A program made the position numbers and the translations under genes. DNA of 64,000 bases from CAJCIY01 sp964245825. GTDB taxonomy: Bacteria; Actinomycetota; Actinomycetes; Mycobacteriales; CAJCIY01. The notes beneath the pieces are model-generated. The model saw nothing but the letters and a program-made list of their open reading frames with translations, was not told the DNA's origin and searched no databases. Of the stretch, positions 1 through 7,885 are shown piece by piece. The stretch is from assembly GCA_964245825.1 (NCBI GenBank), contig CAXTNT010000008.1, forward strand, positions 98,188-162,187, read 5' to 3'. How positions within the stretch are numbered: the stretch's first letter is position 1; each line of letters opens with the position of its first letter.

Positions 1-634
1 GGTGCGCGGCGGCGGCCGGGTGCGAGCGGGGCAGGCGCACCAGCGGGCGACCCGCGCGGAGCTCCGCGAGACGCGCGGCCGCCTGGGGCGAGAGCGAGGG
101 CACGTCGAGACGGGCCAGCGTCTGGGCCGCCTCCCGAAGCGCGTCGGTGAGGTCGTGCTCGACCTGTCGGAGCGTCCCGGGCGCCTCGGGCGAGGTGGCG
201 GGAGCGGGCAGCAGCCGCCACCGCACGACCGTCGCCCAGCCGTCGAGCCGGCTGCCGTGCGCGCTGACCGCAGGCACCAGGCCGTAGGCGGGTACGCCGA
301 CCTCGGGGCCCTGGACCAGCACGCCTTCGCCGGCCGCCAGCGCGGCGTCCGTGAGCGCCCCGGGCCCGGGCAGGCCGCGCGGGTCGCCCGGCACCGGCAG
401 CACGAGCCGCAGGCCGGCCGCGCCCCGCGCGCGCAGGTCGGCGAGCAGCCCGGGCAGGTCGCCCAGGCCATCGATGAGATGGGGCTCGTCCCTGCCCTCC
501 ACGGCAGCGGACACGTCCTGGACGGCGGCCCGGTCGGCCAGGTGGGCGGTGCACCAGGCCGCGAGCGCCGCACTGCGCCGGCCGGTGCCCGCGACGGGCA
601 ACCCGGTGAGCGGGAGCCGTGCGGGTGAGGTCAC
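1..634 (-). CDS. Conserved unknown protein, C-terminus outside window
   Basis: An uninterrupted minus-strand frame starts at a GTG (632-634) and runs off the left edge after about 211 codons. The start reads MTSPARLPLTG and is followed by an alanine/leucine-rich, soluble-looking sequence with no signal peptide or membrane segment. The frame has the strong G/C third-position bias of neighbouring genes, which supports coding. It is divergent from the TauE-like permease, whose start lies about 30 bases away, so both promoters must be in or near that short gap. I do not recognise the family and give no function. The plus-strand frame over the same stretch is arginine-rich and is taken as a shadow. 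Confidence 0.6.
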   Translation of the reverse strand, partial: MTSPARLPLTGLPVAGTGRRSAALAAWCTAHLADRAAVQDVSAAVEGRDEPHLIDGLGDLPGLLADLRARGAAGLRLVLPVPGDPRGLPGPGALTDAALAAGEGVLVQGPEVGVPAYGLVPAVSAHGSRLDGWATVVRWRLLPAPATSPEAPGTLRQVEHDLTDALREAAQTLARLDVPSLSPQAAARLAELRAGRPLVRLPRSHPAAAAH

Positions 635-664
635 CCGGAGGAGACTACGGGCGGGTCGGCGAGG

Positions 665-1441
665 ATGCCCCCCGTGCACCTGGGTCTGTGGGGCTATCTC
701 GCCGTGCTCGCGGCGGGGCTGGTGGCTGGCACCGTCAACGCCGTGGTCGGCTCCGGTTCACTGGTCACCTTTCCGACCCTGCTGGCGCTCGGCCTGCCGC
801 CGCTGGCAGCGAACGTGAGCAACACCGTCGGCCTGGTCCCCGGTTCGGTCGCGGGCGCGGTGGGCTACCGCCACGAGCTTGCGGCCAGCCGGCAGCACGT
901 GGCCGGGCTGGCCATCTGGTCGCTCGCCGGTGGTCTCACGGGCGGCGGCCTGTTACTGGTGCTGCCGTCGCGGGTGTTCGACAAGGTCGTCCCGATCCTG
1001 GTCCTGGCCGCGGTCGGCCTGATGGCCGCTCAGCCGACGCTCTCGGCCGGGCTGGCCCGGCGCGGTCGGGCGCCGGAGACCGCCGGCATCGGGTTGCGGG
1101 TCGGGGTGCTGCTGACCGGGGTGTACGGCGGGTACTTCGGGGCTGCCCAGGGAGTGATCCTGTTGGGACTGCTGGGCCTGCTGCTCCCGGTGTCGCTCCA
1201 GCAGGCGAACGGCGTGAAGAACGTGCTCGCCGCCCTGGTGAACGCCGCCTCCGGCCTGCTGTTCGCCTGCACCGGCCACGTCCACTGGCTTGTCGCGCTG
1301 GCCGTCGCCGGCGGGAGCACGGTGGGCGGCGTACTGGGTGCTCGGTACGGGCGGCGCCTGCCGTCGACGGTGCTGCGGCGCGTCGTCGTCGCGGTCGGGA
1401 CCGTGGTCGGGATCGTGCTGCTCGTACAGCACCGTGGCTGA
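665..1441 (+). CDS. TauE/SafE-family sulfite/sulfonate-type permease
   Basis: This 258-residue polytopic membrane protein has about eight hydrophobic segments. The two pseudo-repeated halves typical of TauE/SafE permeases are visible: an N-terminal GTVNAVVGSGSLVTFPTL segment around residues 20-40 with the conserved asparagine/glycine pattern, and a second GGYFGAAQGVILL segment around residue 155. Members move organosulfur or sulfite-type anions, or have unknown substrates; nothing here fixes the substrate. The ATG at 665 is the first start. It is divergent from the unknown gene at the window edge, and the next gene begins 60 bases after its stop. Family assignment is firm, substrate unknown. 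Confidence 0.85.
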   Translation: MPPVHLGLWGYLAVLAAGLVAGTVNAVVGSGSLVTFPTLLALGLPPLAANVSNTVGLVPGSVAGAVGYRHELAASRQHVAGLAIWSLAGGLTGGGLLLVLPSRVFDKVVPILVLAAVGLMAAQPTLSAGLARRGRAPETAGIGLRVGVLLTGVYGGYFGAAQGVILLGLLGLLLPVSLQQANGVKNVLAALVNAASGLLFACTGHVHWLVALAVAGGSTVGGVLGARYGRRLPSTVLRRVVVAVGTVVGIVLLVQHRG

Positions 1442-1500
1442 TCCGGCGCTCACCCTCGTGCGTCGTCAAGTCGCCCGACGGCCCGACCGATCCCGCTGAC

Positions 1501-1926
1501 GTGACCGACGACCTGCTGCTTTTCGACGCCCTTGACGAGGGTCCGGTCACCGAGGTCATCCGGCCGGCAGCGGTCATGCCCGAGGCCGCGGCCCGCGCGG
1601 TGCTGGCCGAGCTGGCGTTGCGCGACGTCCGCGCCGGCGGATGTTGGCACACCACGCCCATCCTCTGGCGCCGATATGACCGGTCGTGGGCGTCGGGCGA
1701 GGAGCCGGGCGACGCCCGGCTGATGGGCAGTCTGCAGGTGGCGTACGGGACGCCGACCAAGTACGAGATCACCGTCTACCGGTGCACGATCACGCAGGAC
1801 GGACAGGACGCAGGGTGGCACGTCCAGGGGCTCACCAATGAGGCGCTCGGCTTCGGCGGTCTCGACCTCGCGACCTGCCCGCGCGCCAAGCTCGCGCCGC
1901 CGCCGCCCGCGTTCCGGATGCGCTGA
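1501..1926 (+). CDS. Conserved hypothetical protein
   Basis: A 141-residue protein starting at GTG 1501, the first in-frame start after the TauE stop. It is soluble and acidic at the N-terminus (VTDDLLLFDALDEG). A C-terminal part with aromatic and beta-like segments includes CWHTTPILWRRYD near residue 50 and the tail DLATCPRAKLAPPPP. The pattern looks like a conserved actinobacterial family, but I cannot name it. It is probably co-transcribed with the permease 60 bases upstream and converges on the broken MFS gene, with only 19 bases between the two stops. No strong ribosome-binding site is visible. Confidence 0.6.
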   Translation: MTDDLLLFDALDEGPVTEVIRPAAVMPEAAARAVLAELALRDVRAGGCWHTTPILWRRYDRSWASGEEPGDARLMGSLQVAYGTPTKYEITVYRCTITQDGQDAGWHVQGLTNEALGFGGLDLATCPRAKLAPPPPAFRMR

Positions 1927-1945
1927 GGACGGTCTGCGGTCCGGG

Positions 1946-3198
1946 TCAGAGCACCAGCGCCTCCGGGTCCGGCAGCTGGGCGAGCAGCCCGTTCTGCTCC
2001 GGGGTCAGCCGGCGTCCCAGCCGTCCCGCGAGCAGGCCCAGCGCAAGGCAGCCCAGCAGCAGGAGGCCGAGCCACCCGGCGGCCGCGTGGATGTCGATCA
2101 GGCCGGTCGCGATCGGAGGCGCCACCGTGAAGGCCAGCGAGTAGGCCAGCGAGGTCAGCGCGAAGAACCGGCCGCGGAGGTGCTCCGGTGCGACGGCATT
2201 GGTCATCGGCCCCACGGTGGGGGCCATGAACGTCTCGCCGAGCCCGAACAGACCTCCGAACGCCAGGACGATCACCCAGCGCAGCGGGGTCGACCCGACC
2301 AGGGCGGCCAGCCCGAGCAGCAGCCAGGACGACGCCCACAGTCCGGCCACCGCCCGCAGCGCGAGGGTCCGCCGCCAGCGCTCGATCCTGCGCAGCACCA
2401 GCAGCTGACCGGCGACGATGACCACCGTGTTGGCCACGAGCGCCGCCGCGACGGCGCGTGGCGGCAGACCTAGGACCACCGTCGCGTACGCGGGCAGGCC
2501 GGAGTCGATCTGGGTGTATCCGACCAGAGCCAGCAGCAGCGACAGGGCGAACAGGCGCAGGAACAGCGGGTGTCCGAGGACCTCCCGGTACGAGCCGCCG
2601 CGGGCGCCCGCGAGGACCGCCGGGCCGCGCACCCGCACCGCCGTCACCGCCCCGGCGTACACGAGGAAGGACACGGCGTCGCCGAGGTAGACGGCCTGGA
2701 AAGTGCCGGGACGGTGCGCCGAGACCAACGCGCCGGCGACGAGGCCACCGACGCCGATCCCGGCGTTGAGCAGGACGAAGTTCACGGCGAACAGGCGTTG
2801 CAGCGCGGGCCCGTCGGCCAGCCGCGCGAAGAGCCCGCTCTGACTCGGGAAGAAGGTGGCGTTGCCGATGCCGAGCAGCACCAGACCGGCGCCGCCTGCG
2901 CCGCGGTGTGTACGCCGGCCAGCAGGACGTTCGCCGCGGCGCTCGCCAGCACGCCGCCCACGAGCACGCGCTGAGCCCCGGCGCGGTCGGCGGCCAGCCC
3001 GCCCAGCGGCCCGGCGAGGAAGCCGACCAGGCCGGGCAGCGCGAGCAGCAGGCCGGTGGTGCCGAGCGGGACGCCGCGAACCTGGTGGAGGTAGATCAGC
3101 AGGAACGGCAGGACCAGGCCGGTGCCCAGGGCGTTGACCGCGCTCCCGGCGAGCACGATCCGGGCCGCGACGGGCAGCGGGCGCCGCACGTCGTCCAC
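1946..3198 (-). pseudogene. MFS transporter disrupted by a frameshift
   Basis: Two minus-strand frames together make one roughly 417-residue major facilitator. The N-terminal third starts at GTG 3198 (VDDVRRPLPVAARIVL) and carries the first membrane helices and the loop AADRAGAQR. It loses sense after the segment VLLAGVHTAAQA. The rest resumes in another frame as GAGLVLLGIGNATFFPSQSG and runs to the stop at 1946 with about nine more helices. The switch lies near 2888-2903 in a run of GGC/GCG triplets and equals one lost base (or two gained). It could be a real inactivating mutation or a sequencing/assembly error in GC-rich DNA. Substrate unknown; the overall look is a drug/proton antiporter-type MFS. 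Confidence 0.8.
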
Positions 3199-3283
3199 GG
3201 CGCCAGCATGCCTGGCGGACCGGGCCAGCGCAGCTGTGTTTGGCTCGATCGGCACGCGACACGCCGACGCCGTTGCGTGACCG

Positions 3284-3295
3284 TCCGTGTACGGA
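3284..3295. promoter_or_regulatory. Short inverted repeat in divergent gap
   Basis: TCCGTgtACGGA is a perfect 5-bp inverted repeat with a 2-bp spacer, located between the divergent MFS pseudogene and the zinc-ribbon gene. It may be an operator. There is no independent evidence beyond its position and symmetry. Confidence 0.25.
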
Positions 3296-3311
3296 AAGCG
3301 ACGATGCGGAC

Positions 3312-3485
3312 ATGGACGAGACGAGCTGGCTGCGGCAGTGCGCATTGTGCGGGACGCTCGATGCCGACGAGGCCTGGCCCGCGCCCACCGAGGCCGGCGC
3401 CGCCTGGCGCTGCTCCCGGTGCGAGGCGGTGCGGTTCCTGTGGCAGCCGGTGGCACCGGCCCAGCCGGCCGCGGCGACCGGCTGA
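3312..3485 (+). CDS. Small zinc-ribbon-like protein
   Basis: A 57-residue protein starting at ATG 3312 (MDETSWLRQCALCG). It has two CxxC knuckles, CALC near residue 10 and CSRC near residue 38, separated by about 25 residues. This is the classic spacing for a treble-clef or zinc-ribbon fold. An alanine/proline-rich tail ends the protein. It stands alone, divergent from the broken MFS gene and convergent with treZ, with a hairpin at its stop. An in-frame start further upstream (3240) would add 24 residues of arginine-rich sequence without motifs, so the ATG is preferred. Function unknown; small zinc ribbons bind nucleic acid or partner proteins. Confidence 0.6.
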   Translation: MDETSWLRQCALCGTLDADEAWPAPTEAGAAWRCSRCEAVRFLWQPVAPAQPAAATG

Positions 3486-3504
3486 CCCCGTCCCGACTGG
3501 GGTC
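3484..3504. terminator. Hairpin between convergent genes
   Basis: GACCCC (3484-3489) pairs perfectly with GGGGTC (3499-3504) across a 9-base loop. It lies between the convergent zinc-ribbon gene and treZ, so it could terminate both. There is no U-tract, which is usual in high-GC actinobacteria. Confidence 0.45.
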
Positions 3505-3517
3505 GGTCCGCGGACGG

Positions 3518-5263
3518 TCAGGTCAGCAGTCGAACCACGACCACGGACTCCCCGTCCAGCTCGACCACGCCCGACGCGTAGGTGAAGCCCGGCGCGCTGG
3601 CTGCCAGCGCCTCGATGGGCGTCCCGTCGACCGGGACCGCCCAGCGCGCGGTGCCCAGGTTGCAGACCACCGCGACGCCGCCCCGGCGCAACACGAACCA
3701 CCGTGCGTCCTCGTCGAAGTCGGCCGAGGTCGCCTCGCGTGGTCCGTGCAGCTCCGGCGTCGTCCGGCGCAGCGCGAGCAGGGTGCGGTACCAGCCCAGC
3801 ATCGCCGCGTGTGCGCCCTCGTCGTCGGGCTCCGACCAGTCGAGCCGGGACCGCTCGAACGTCGCGACGTCGCAGGGGTCGGGGACGTCCCCCGGCGCCC
3901 AGCCGTGGTCTGCGAACTCCCGCTGCCGCCCCTCGCGCGTGGCCTCCGCGAGCTCGGGCGAGTCGGGGTCGGCGAAGAACTGCCACGGCGTGGACGCGGC
4001 CCACTCCTCACCCATGAACAGCATCGGGGTGTACGGAGAGGTGAGCAGCAGGGCCGCCCCCACCCGCAGGAGCCCGCCGGAGAGCGTGGCCGGCAATCGG
4101 TCACCCTGCGCGCGGTTGCCGACCTGGTCGTGGTCCTGCAGGAAGACCACGAACCGCTCACCCGGCGTGTCGCCCACCGGCCGGCCGTGGCTGCGGCCGC
4201 GGAAGCTGGACCAGCCGCCGTCGTGGACGAAGGCCTGTGTCATCGCCTTGGCGAGTGTGGCCAGCGCGCCGAAGTCGGCGTAGTAGCCCTGCCGCTCGCC
4301 GGTCAGGGTGGCGTGCAGCGCGTGGTGGACGTCGTCGGTCCACTGCGCGTCCATGCCCTGGCCGTGCGCCTCGCGAGCGCGGATGATCTTGGGGTCGTTC
4401 AGGTCGGACTCGGCGATCAGCCACAGCGGGCGGCCCAGCGACTGCGCGAGCGCGTCGGTCTCGGTGGCCAGCTCCTCGAGGATCGGCACGGCCCGCTCGT
4501 CGCGCAGGGCGTGCACCGCGTCGAGTCGCAGCCCGTCGAGGTGGTAGTCGGTGAACCACTGCCGGGCGTTGTCGAGGATGAACCGCCGCACGCCATCGGA
4601 CCCCGGGCCGTCGAGGTTGACCGCCTGCCCCCACGGGCTCGAGCCCGAGCCCAGGTACGGGCCGAACTCGGGCAGGTAGTTGCCACTCGGCCCCAGGTGG
4701 TTGTAGACGACGTCGAGCACCACCGCCAGCCCATGGGCGTGCGCCGCGTCGACCAGCCGCTTCAGCCCGGCCGGGCCGCCGTAGTCCGCGGAGACCGCGT
4801 ACAGGCCGACGCCGTCGTAGCCCCAGGTCCGGTGACCCGCGGTGGCGGCGACCGGCAGCAGCTCGATCGCGTCCACACCGAGTGAGACGAGATACGGCAG
4901 CCTCGCCGCGACCCCGTCGAACGTCCCCTCGGGCGTGAACGTGCCGACGTGCAGCTCGTAGAGCACCGACCCCGCGAGCGGGCGGCCGCGCCAGCCCTCG
5001 TCGGTCCAGGTGAAGTCGCGATGGTCGACGGTGCGCGACCGGGCGTGGACGCCGGCCGGCTGCCACTCCGAGCGTGGGTCCGGCCGCTCCGGGCCGCCGT
5101 CGAGCCGGTAGGCGTAGTCGGTGCCGCCCTCGACCGCGGGCACGTCCGCGACGTGCCAGCCCCCGTCGGCCGGCCGCAGCTCGACCTCGCGGTCGCCGTC
5201 CTCGTCGCCCAGCACGAGCGCCACGGACTCGGCAGCGGGCGCCCACACGCGGAAGGAGGTCAC
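3518..5263 (-). CDS. treZ: Malto-oligosyltrehalose trehalohydrolase
   Basis: TreZ releases trehalose from the trehalosyl end of malto-oligosyltrehalose, the second step of the TreY-TreZ route from glycogen. The 581-residue length fits the family. An N-terminal CBM48-type module (VTSFRVWAPAAESVALVL) precedes a GH13 barrel. GH13 signatures are visible: the nucleophile region GLRLDAVHAL, the acid/base region WLIAESDLND and the transition-state region LQDHDQVGNR. GTG 5263 gives the usual TreZ N-terminus; an ATG at 5317 would add 18 residues without known role. treY and treX are not nearby, so the pathway partners must be elsewhere. Confidence 0.92.
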   Translation of the reverse strand: MTSFRVWAPAAESVALVLGDEDGDREVELRPADGGWHVADVPAVEGGTDYAYRLDGGPERPDPRSEWQPAGVHARSRTVDHRDFTWTDEGWRGRPLAGSVLYELHVGTFTPEGTFDGVAARLPYLVSLGVDAIELLPVAATAGHRTWGYDGVGLYAVSADYGGPAGLKRLVDAAHAHGLAVVLDVVYNHLGPSGNYLPEFGPYLGSGSSPWGQAVNLDGPGSDGVRRFILDNARQWFTDYHLDGLRLDAVHALRDERAVPILEELATETDALAQSLGRPLWLIAESDLNDPKIIRAREAHGQGMDAQWTDDVHHALHATLTGERQGYYADFGALATLAKAMTQAFVHDGGWSSFRGRSHGRPVGDTPGERFVVFLQDHDQVGNRAQGDRLPATLSGGLLRVGAALLLTSPYTPMLFMGEEWAASTPWQFFADPDSPELAEATREGRQREFADHGWAPGDVPDPCDVATFERSRLDWSEPDDEGAHAAMLGWYRTLLALRRTTPELHGPREATSADFDEDARWFVLRRGGVAVVCNLGTARWAVPVDGTPIEALAASAPGFTYASGVVELDGESVVVVRLLT

Positions 5264-5368
5264 GGCGCGGTCCCTGCCCGCCGCCCCGGCCGCGAACCCT
5301 GGCCCGGCGACGGGCATACTCCGCGGACACCGCGGCCCGCCCGGGGCCGAATCGAGGAGGGGGTAGAC

Positions 5369-5749
5369 ATGTCGTTCACGGACGCCATCCGCTCGGTCCT
5401 GCAGCAGAACTATGCCAACTTCCACGGACGTGCCCGGCGGTCCGAGTACTGGTACTGGTTCCTGGCGCTCGTCATCGTCGAGGTCGTGATCCGGATCATC
5501 GGTCTCGTCAGCGGCGGCCTCTACGACGTGCTCGCCGTCCTCCTCTTCCTGGGGCTCATCGTGCCGAACCTCGCGGTCGGCTCACGGCGCCTGCACGACA
5601 CCGGCCGGACGGGGTGGTGGCAGCTCATCGGGATCATCCCCCTGATCGGCTGGATCGTGCTGGTGGTCTTCTTCGTCACCGACAGCCAGCCGGCGTCCAA
5701 CCAGTACGGCGACTCGCCCAAGGCGGCCTTCCAGCCCGGGACCGCCTGA
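5369..5749 (+). CDS. DUF805 small membrane protein
   Basis: A 126-residue protein with the DUF805 pattern: a soluble N-terminus ending in FHGRARRSEYWYWF, then three hydrophobic helices. The conserved RRLHDTGRTGWW motif, near residue 75, lies before the last helix pair. A strong ribosome-binding site (GAGGAGGGGG) precedes ATG 5369. The family is widespread and of unknown function, located in the inner membrane. It is divergent from treZ and about 55 bases upstream of rarA. Confidence 0.88.
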   Translation: MSFTDAIRSVLQQNYANFHGRARRSEYWYWFLALVIVEVVIRIIGLVSGGLYDVLAVLLFLGLIVPNLAVGSRRLHDTGRTGWWQLIGIIPLIGWIVLVVFFVTDSQPASNQYGDSPKAAFQPGTA

Positions 5750-5805
5750 CCGGGACGCCTGCCGGACGCCGCGGGGGTGACCTGGGCCCGTCCTACGGTG
5801 GGCGG

Positions 5806-7173
5806 GTGACCGAGCCCAGCCTGTTCGACGAGGGCGCCCGGGCGGCCGAGGCGTCGGTGGCCCCGCTCGCCGCCCGGATGCGGCCCCGCACCCTGGACGA
5901 GGTCGTCGGCCAGCGCCACCTGCTGGGCGAGGGCTCGCCGCTGCGGCGGCTGGTCGAGGGCGGCCCGGCACAGGGCAGCGCCAGCGTGCTGCTGTGGGGG
6001 CCGCCCGGCACCGGCAAGACGACGCTCGCCACCCTCGTCGCCGCGGCGACCGGCAGGCGGTTCCGCGAGCTGTCCGCGGTGAGCGCCGGGGTCAAGGACG
6101 TCCGGGCCGTGATCGAGGACGCCCGGCAGGCGCTCGCGATGACCGGTGCGGCGACGGTGCTGTTCGTCGACGAGGTGCACCGGTTCTCCAAGAGCCAGCA
6201 GGACATCCTCCTGCCGGCGGTCGAGAACCGCTGGGTCACGCTCGTGGCGGCCACCACCGAGAACCCGTCCTTCAGCGTGGTGTCGCCACTGCTGTCGCGG
6301 TCGCTGCTGCTGACCCTCGAGCCGCTGACCGACGACGACGTAGGCGGGCTGGTCGACCGCGCACTGACCGACGAGCGTGGCCTCGGCGGCGCGTACACCC
6401 TGGACGCGGACGCCCGGGCGCACCTGTTGCGGATGGCGGGCGGCGACGCGCGCCGGGCGCTCACCGCGCTGGAGGCGGGGGCCGGTGCGGCCCGCGACGG
6501 CCGGATCGACCTGCCGACGCTGGAGCAGGCCGTGGACACCGCTGCGGTGCGCTACGACCGGCAGGGCGACCAGCACTACGACGTGGTCAGCGCCTTCATC
6601 AAGTCCGTACGCGGCTCCGACGTCGACGCCGCGCTGCACTACCTGGCCCGGATGCTGGCGGCCGGCGAGGATCCGCGGTTCGTGGTCCGCCGGCTGATGA
6701 TCCTCGCCAGCGAGGACGTCGGCCTCGCCGACCCGACCGCGCTCGGGGTGGCGGTGGCGGCGGCGCAGACGCTGGAGCTGGTGGGGCTGCCCGAGGCGCG
6801 GCTGGCGCTCGCCCAGGCGACCATGCACCTCGCGCTCGCGCCCAAGAGCAACGCCGTCATCACCGCCCTCGGCGCAGCCGACGCCGACGTCCGGGCCGGG
6901 CTGGCCGGCGCGGTGCCGGCGCACCTGCGGGACGCGCACTACCCCGGCGCGCAGCGACTCGGCCACGGCAGCCGCTACCGCTACGCGCACGACTTCCCGG
7001 GGCACGTGGTGACCCAGCAGTACCCGCCGACGGAGCTGGTCGGGCGCGACTACTACACGCCGAGCGACCGCGGCGCCGAGGCCGCGATGGTCGACCGGGT
7101 GGCGCGCCTGCGCGCGCTGTTGCGCGCCGGCGCGCCCGCGGCGGGGCACCCGCAGCCCGAGCGCGGCCAGTAG
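5806..7173 (+). CDS. rarA: Replication-associated recombination protein A
   Basis: RarA (MgsA/WRNIP1 family) is an AAA+ ATPase that acts at stalled replication forks and interacts with SSB. The 455-residue protein has the family opening (RPRTLDEVVGQRHLL), Walker A GPPGTGKTT near residue 66, Walker B VLFVDEVHRFSKSQQD and sensor-1 AATTENPSF. The C-terminal part matches the tetramerisation/clamp-loader-like region (SDVDAALHYLARML; EDVGLADP). GTG 5806 is the only sensible start after the DUF805 stop. Position upstream of alaS is common in actinobacteria. Confidence 0.93.
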   Translation: MTEPSLFDEGARAAEASVAPLAARMRPRTLDEVVGQRHLLGEGSPLRRLVEGGPAQGSASVLLWGPPGTGKTTLATLVAAATGRRFRELSAVSAGVKDVRAVIEDARQALAMTGAATVLFVDEVHRFSKSQQDILLPAVENRWVTLVAATTENPSFSVVSPLLSRSLLLTLEPLTDDDVGGLVDRALTDERGLGGAYTLDADARAHLLRMAGGDARRALTALEAGAGAARDGRIDLPTLEQAVDTAAVRYDRQGDQHYDVVSAFIKSVRGSDVDAALHYLARMLAAGEDPRFVVRRLMILASEDVGLADPTALGVAVAAAQTLELVGLPEARLALAQATMHLALAPKSNAVITALGAADADVRAGLAGAVPAHLRDAHYPGAQRLGHGSRYRYAHDFPGHVVTQQYPPTELVGRDYYTPSDRGAEAAMVDRVARLRALLRAGAPAAGHPQPERGQ

Positions 7174-7226
7174 GCTCCGCCGGACCCGTATCCCACCCGC
7201 GTCCCGCAGCAGCCGGAGGACCCGCA

Positions 7227-7628
7227 ATGAGCGCAGGCGACATCGCCGGTCTGGTCGTGGCGAGCGCTGGGGCGATCTTCCTGCTCAGCCTGATCGTGCC
7301 CGTGTTGCGGCTGGCCCGGATTCTCTCGGCGGTGGAGAACGAGGTCGTCCGCGGCAAGTTGGTGCCGATCCTCGGCGAAGCGCAGACGTCGGTGGCGCAC
7401 GTCAACGTCAACCTCGAGAACGCCGAGGCACTGACGACCAACGCGCGCGACATCACCACCAACGCCAAGGCACTGTCGGGTGTCTTCGCCGCCACTCTCG
7501 GCAGCCCGCTGGTCAAGGTCGCCGCGTTCTCCTACGGCGTCCGCCGGGCGGCCTCCAAGCGGGACCGGGCCGACCTGGAGCGGGAGATCAAGACGGCCCG
7601 CCGGGCCCGGCGCAAGGCGGCGAAGTGA
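7227..7628 (+). CDS. DUF948-family membrane-anchored protein
   Basis: A 133-residue protein with one N-terminal membrane helix (residues 5-27, GLVVASAGAIFLLSLIVPVL). A heptad-like helical region follows (SVAHVNVNLENAEALTTNA), then a basic tail ending RRARRKAAK. This is the DUF948 pattern, a likely coiled-coil tethered to the membrane, function unknown. AGCCGGAGGA supplies a ribosome-binding site. Its stop overlaps the next gene start (GTGA at 7625), so the two are translationally coupled. The DUF948 gene/small gene/alaS order recurs in actinobacteria. Confidence 0.8.
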   Translation: MSAGDIAGLVVASAGAIFLLSLIVPVLRLARILSAVENEVVRGKLVPILGEAQTSVAHVNVNLENAEALTTNARDITTNAKALSGVFAATLGSPLVKVAAFSYGVRRAASKRDRADLEREIKTARRARRKAAK

Positions 7629-7846
7629 GGCGGCTGTTCTGGCTCGCCCTCGGCGCCAGCGCCGGCGTCCTGCTGTCCCGTTCGCTGCGCAACCAGGCCG
7701 AGCAGCTCAAGGCCAACCTCACCCCCGGGACACTGCTGGCCGGCGTGGCCGATTCGGTCACCGGGTTCCTGGACGAGCTCCGCGACGGCATGCGGGAGCG
7801 CGAGGACCAGCTGCGCACCGAGCTGGGCCTGGACGAGCAGCCCTGA
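7625..7846 (+). CDS. Small membrane-associated protein beside alaS (DUF6167-like)
   Basis: A 73-residue protein with one N-terminal hydrophobic segment (MRRLFWLALGASAGVLLS) and a charged helical remainder rich in Glu/Arg (DELRDGMREREDQLRTEL). GTG 7625 overlaps the stop of the DUF948-like gene by four bases, implying coupled translation and perhaps a shared complex. The arrangement just upstream of alaS is conserved in many actinobacteria; DUF6167 is my best recollection of the family. Function unknown. Confidence 0.7.
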   Translation: MRRLFWLALGASAGVLLSRSLRNQAEQLKANLTPGTLLAGVADSVTGFLDELRDGMREREDQLRTELGLDEQP

Positions 7847-7885
7847 GCCGGACATCGCGCTCGACCCGCCTGGGAGACTGAGGCC

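Noticed and set aside
2..628. Plus-strand frame at the window start
   Set aside because: Its product is Arg/Gln/Gly-rich without motifs, while the minus-strand frame has normal composition and codon bias and a sensible start next to the divergent permease.
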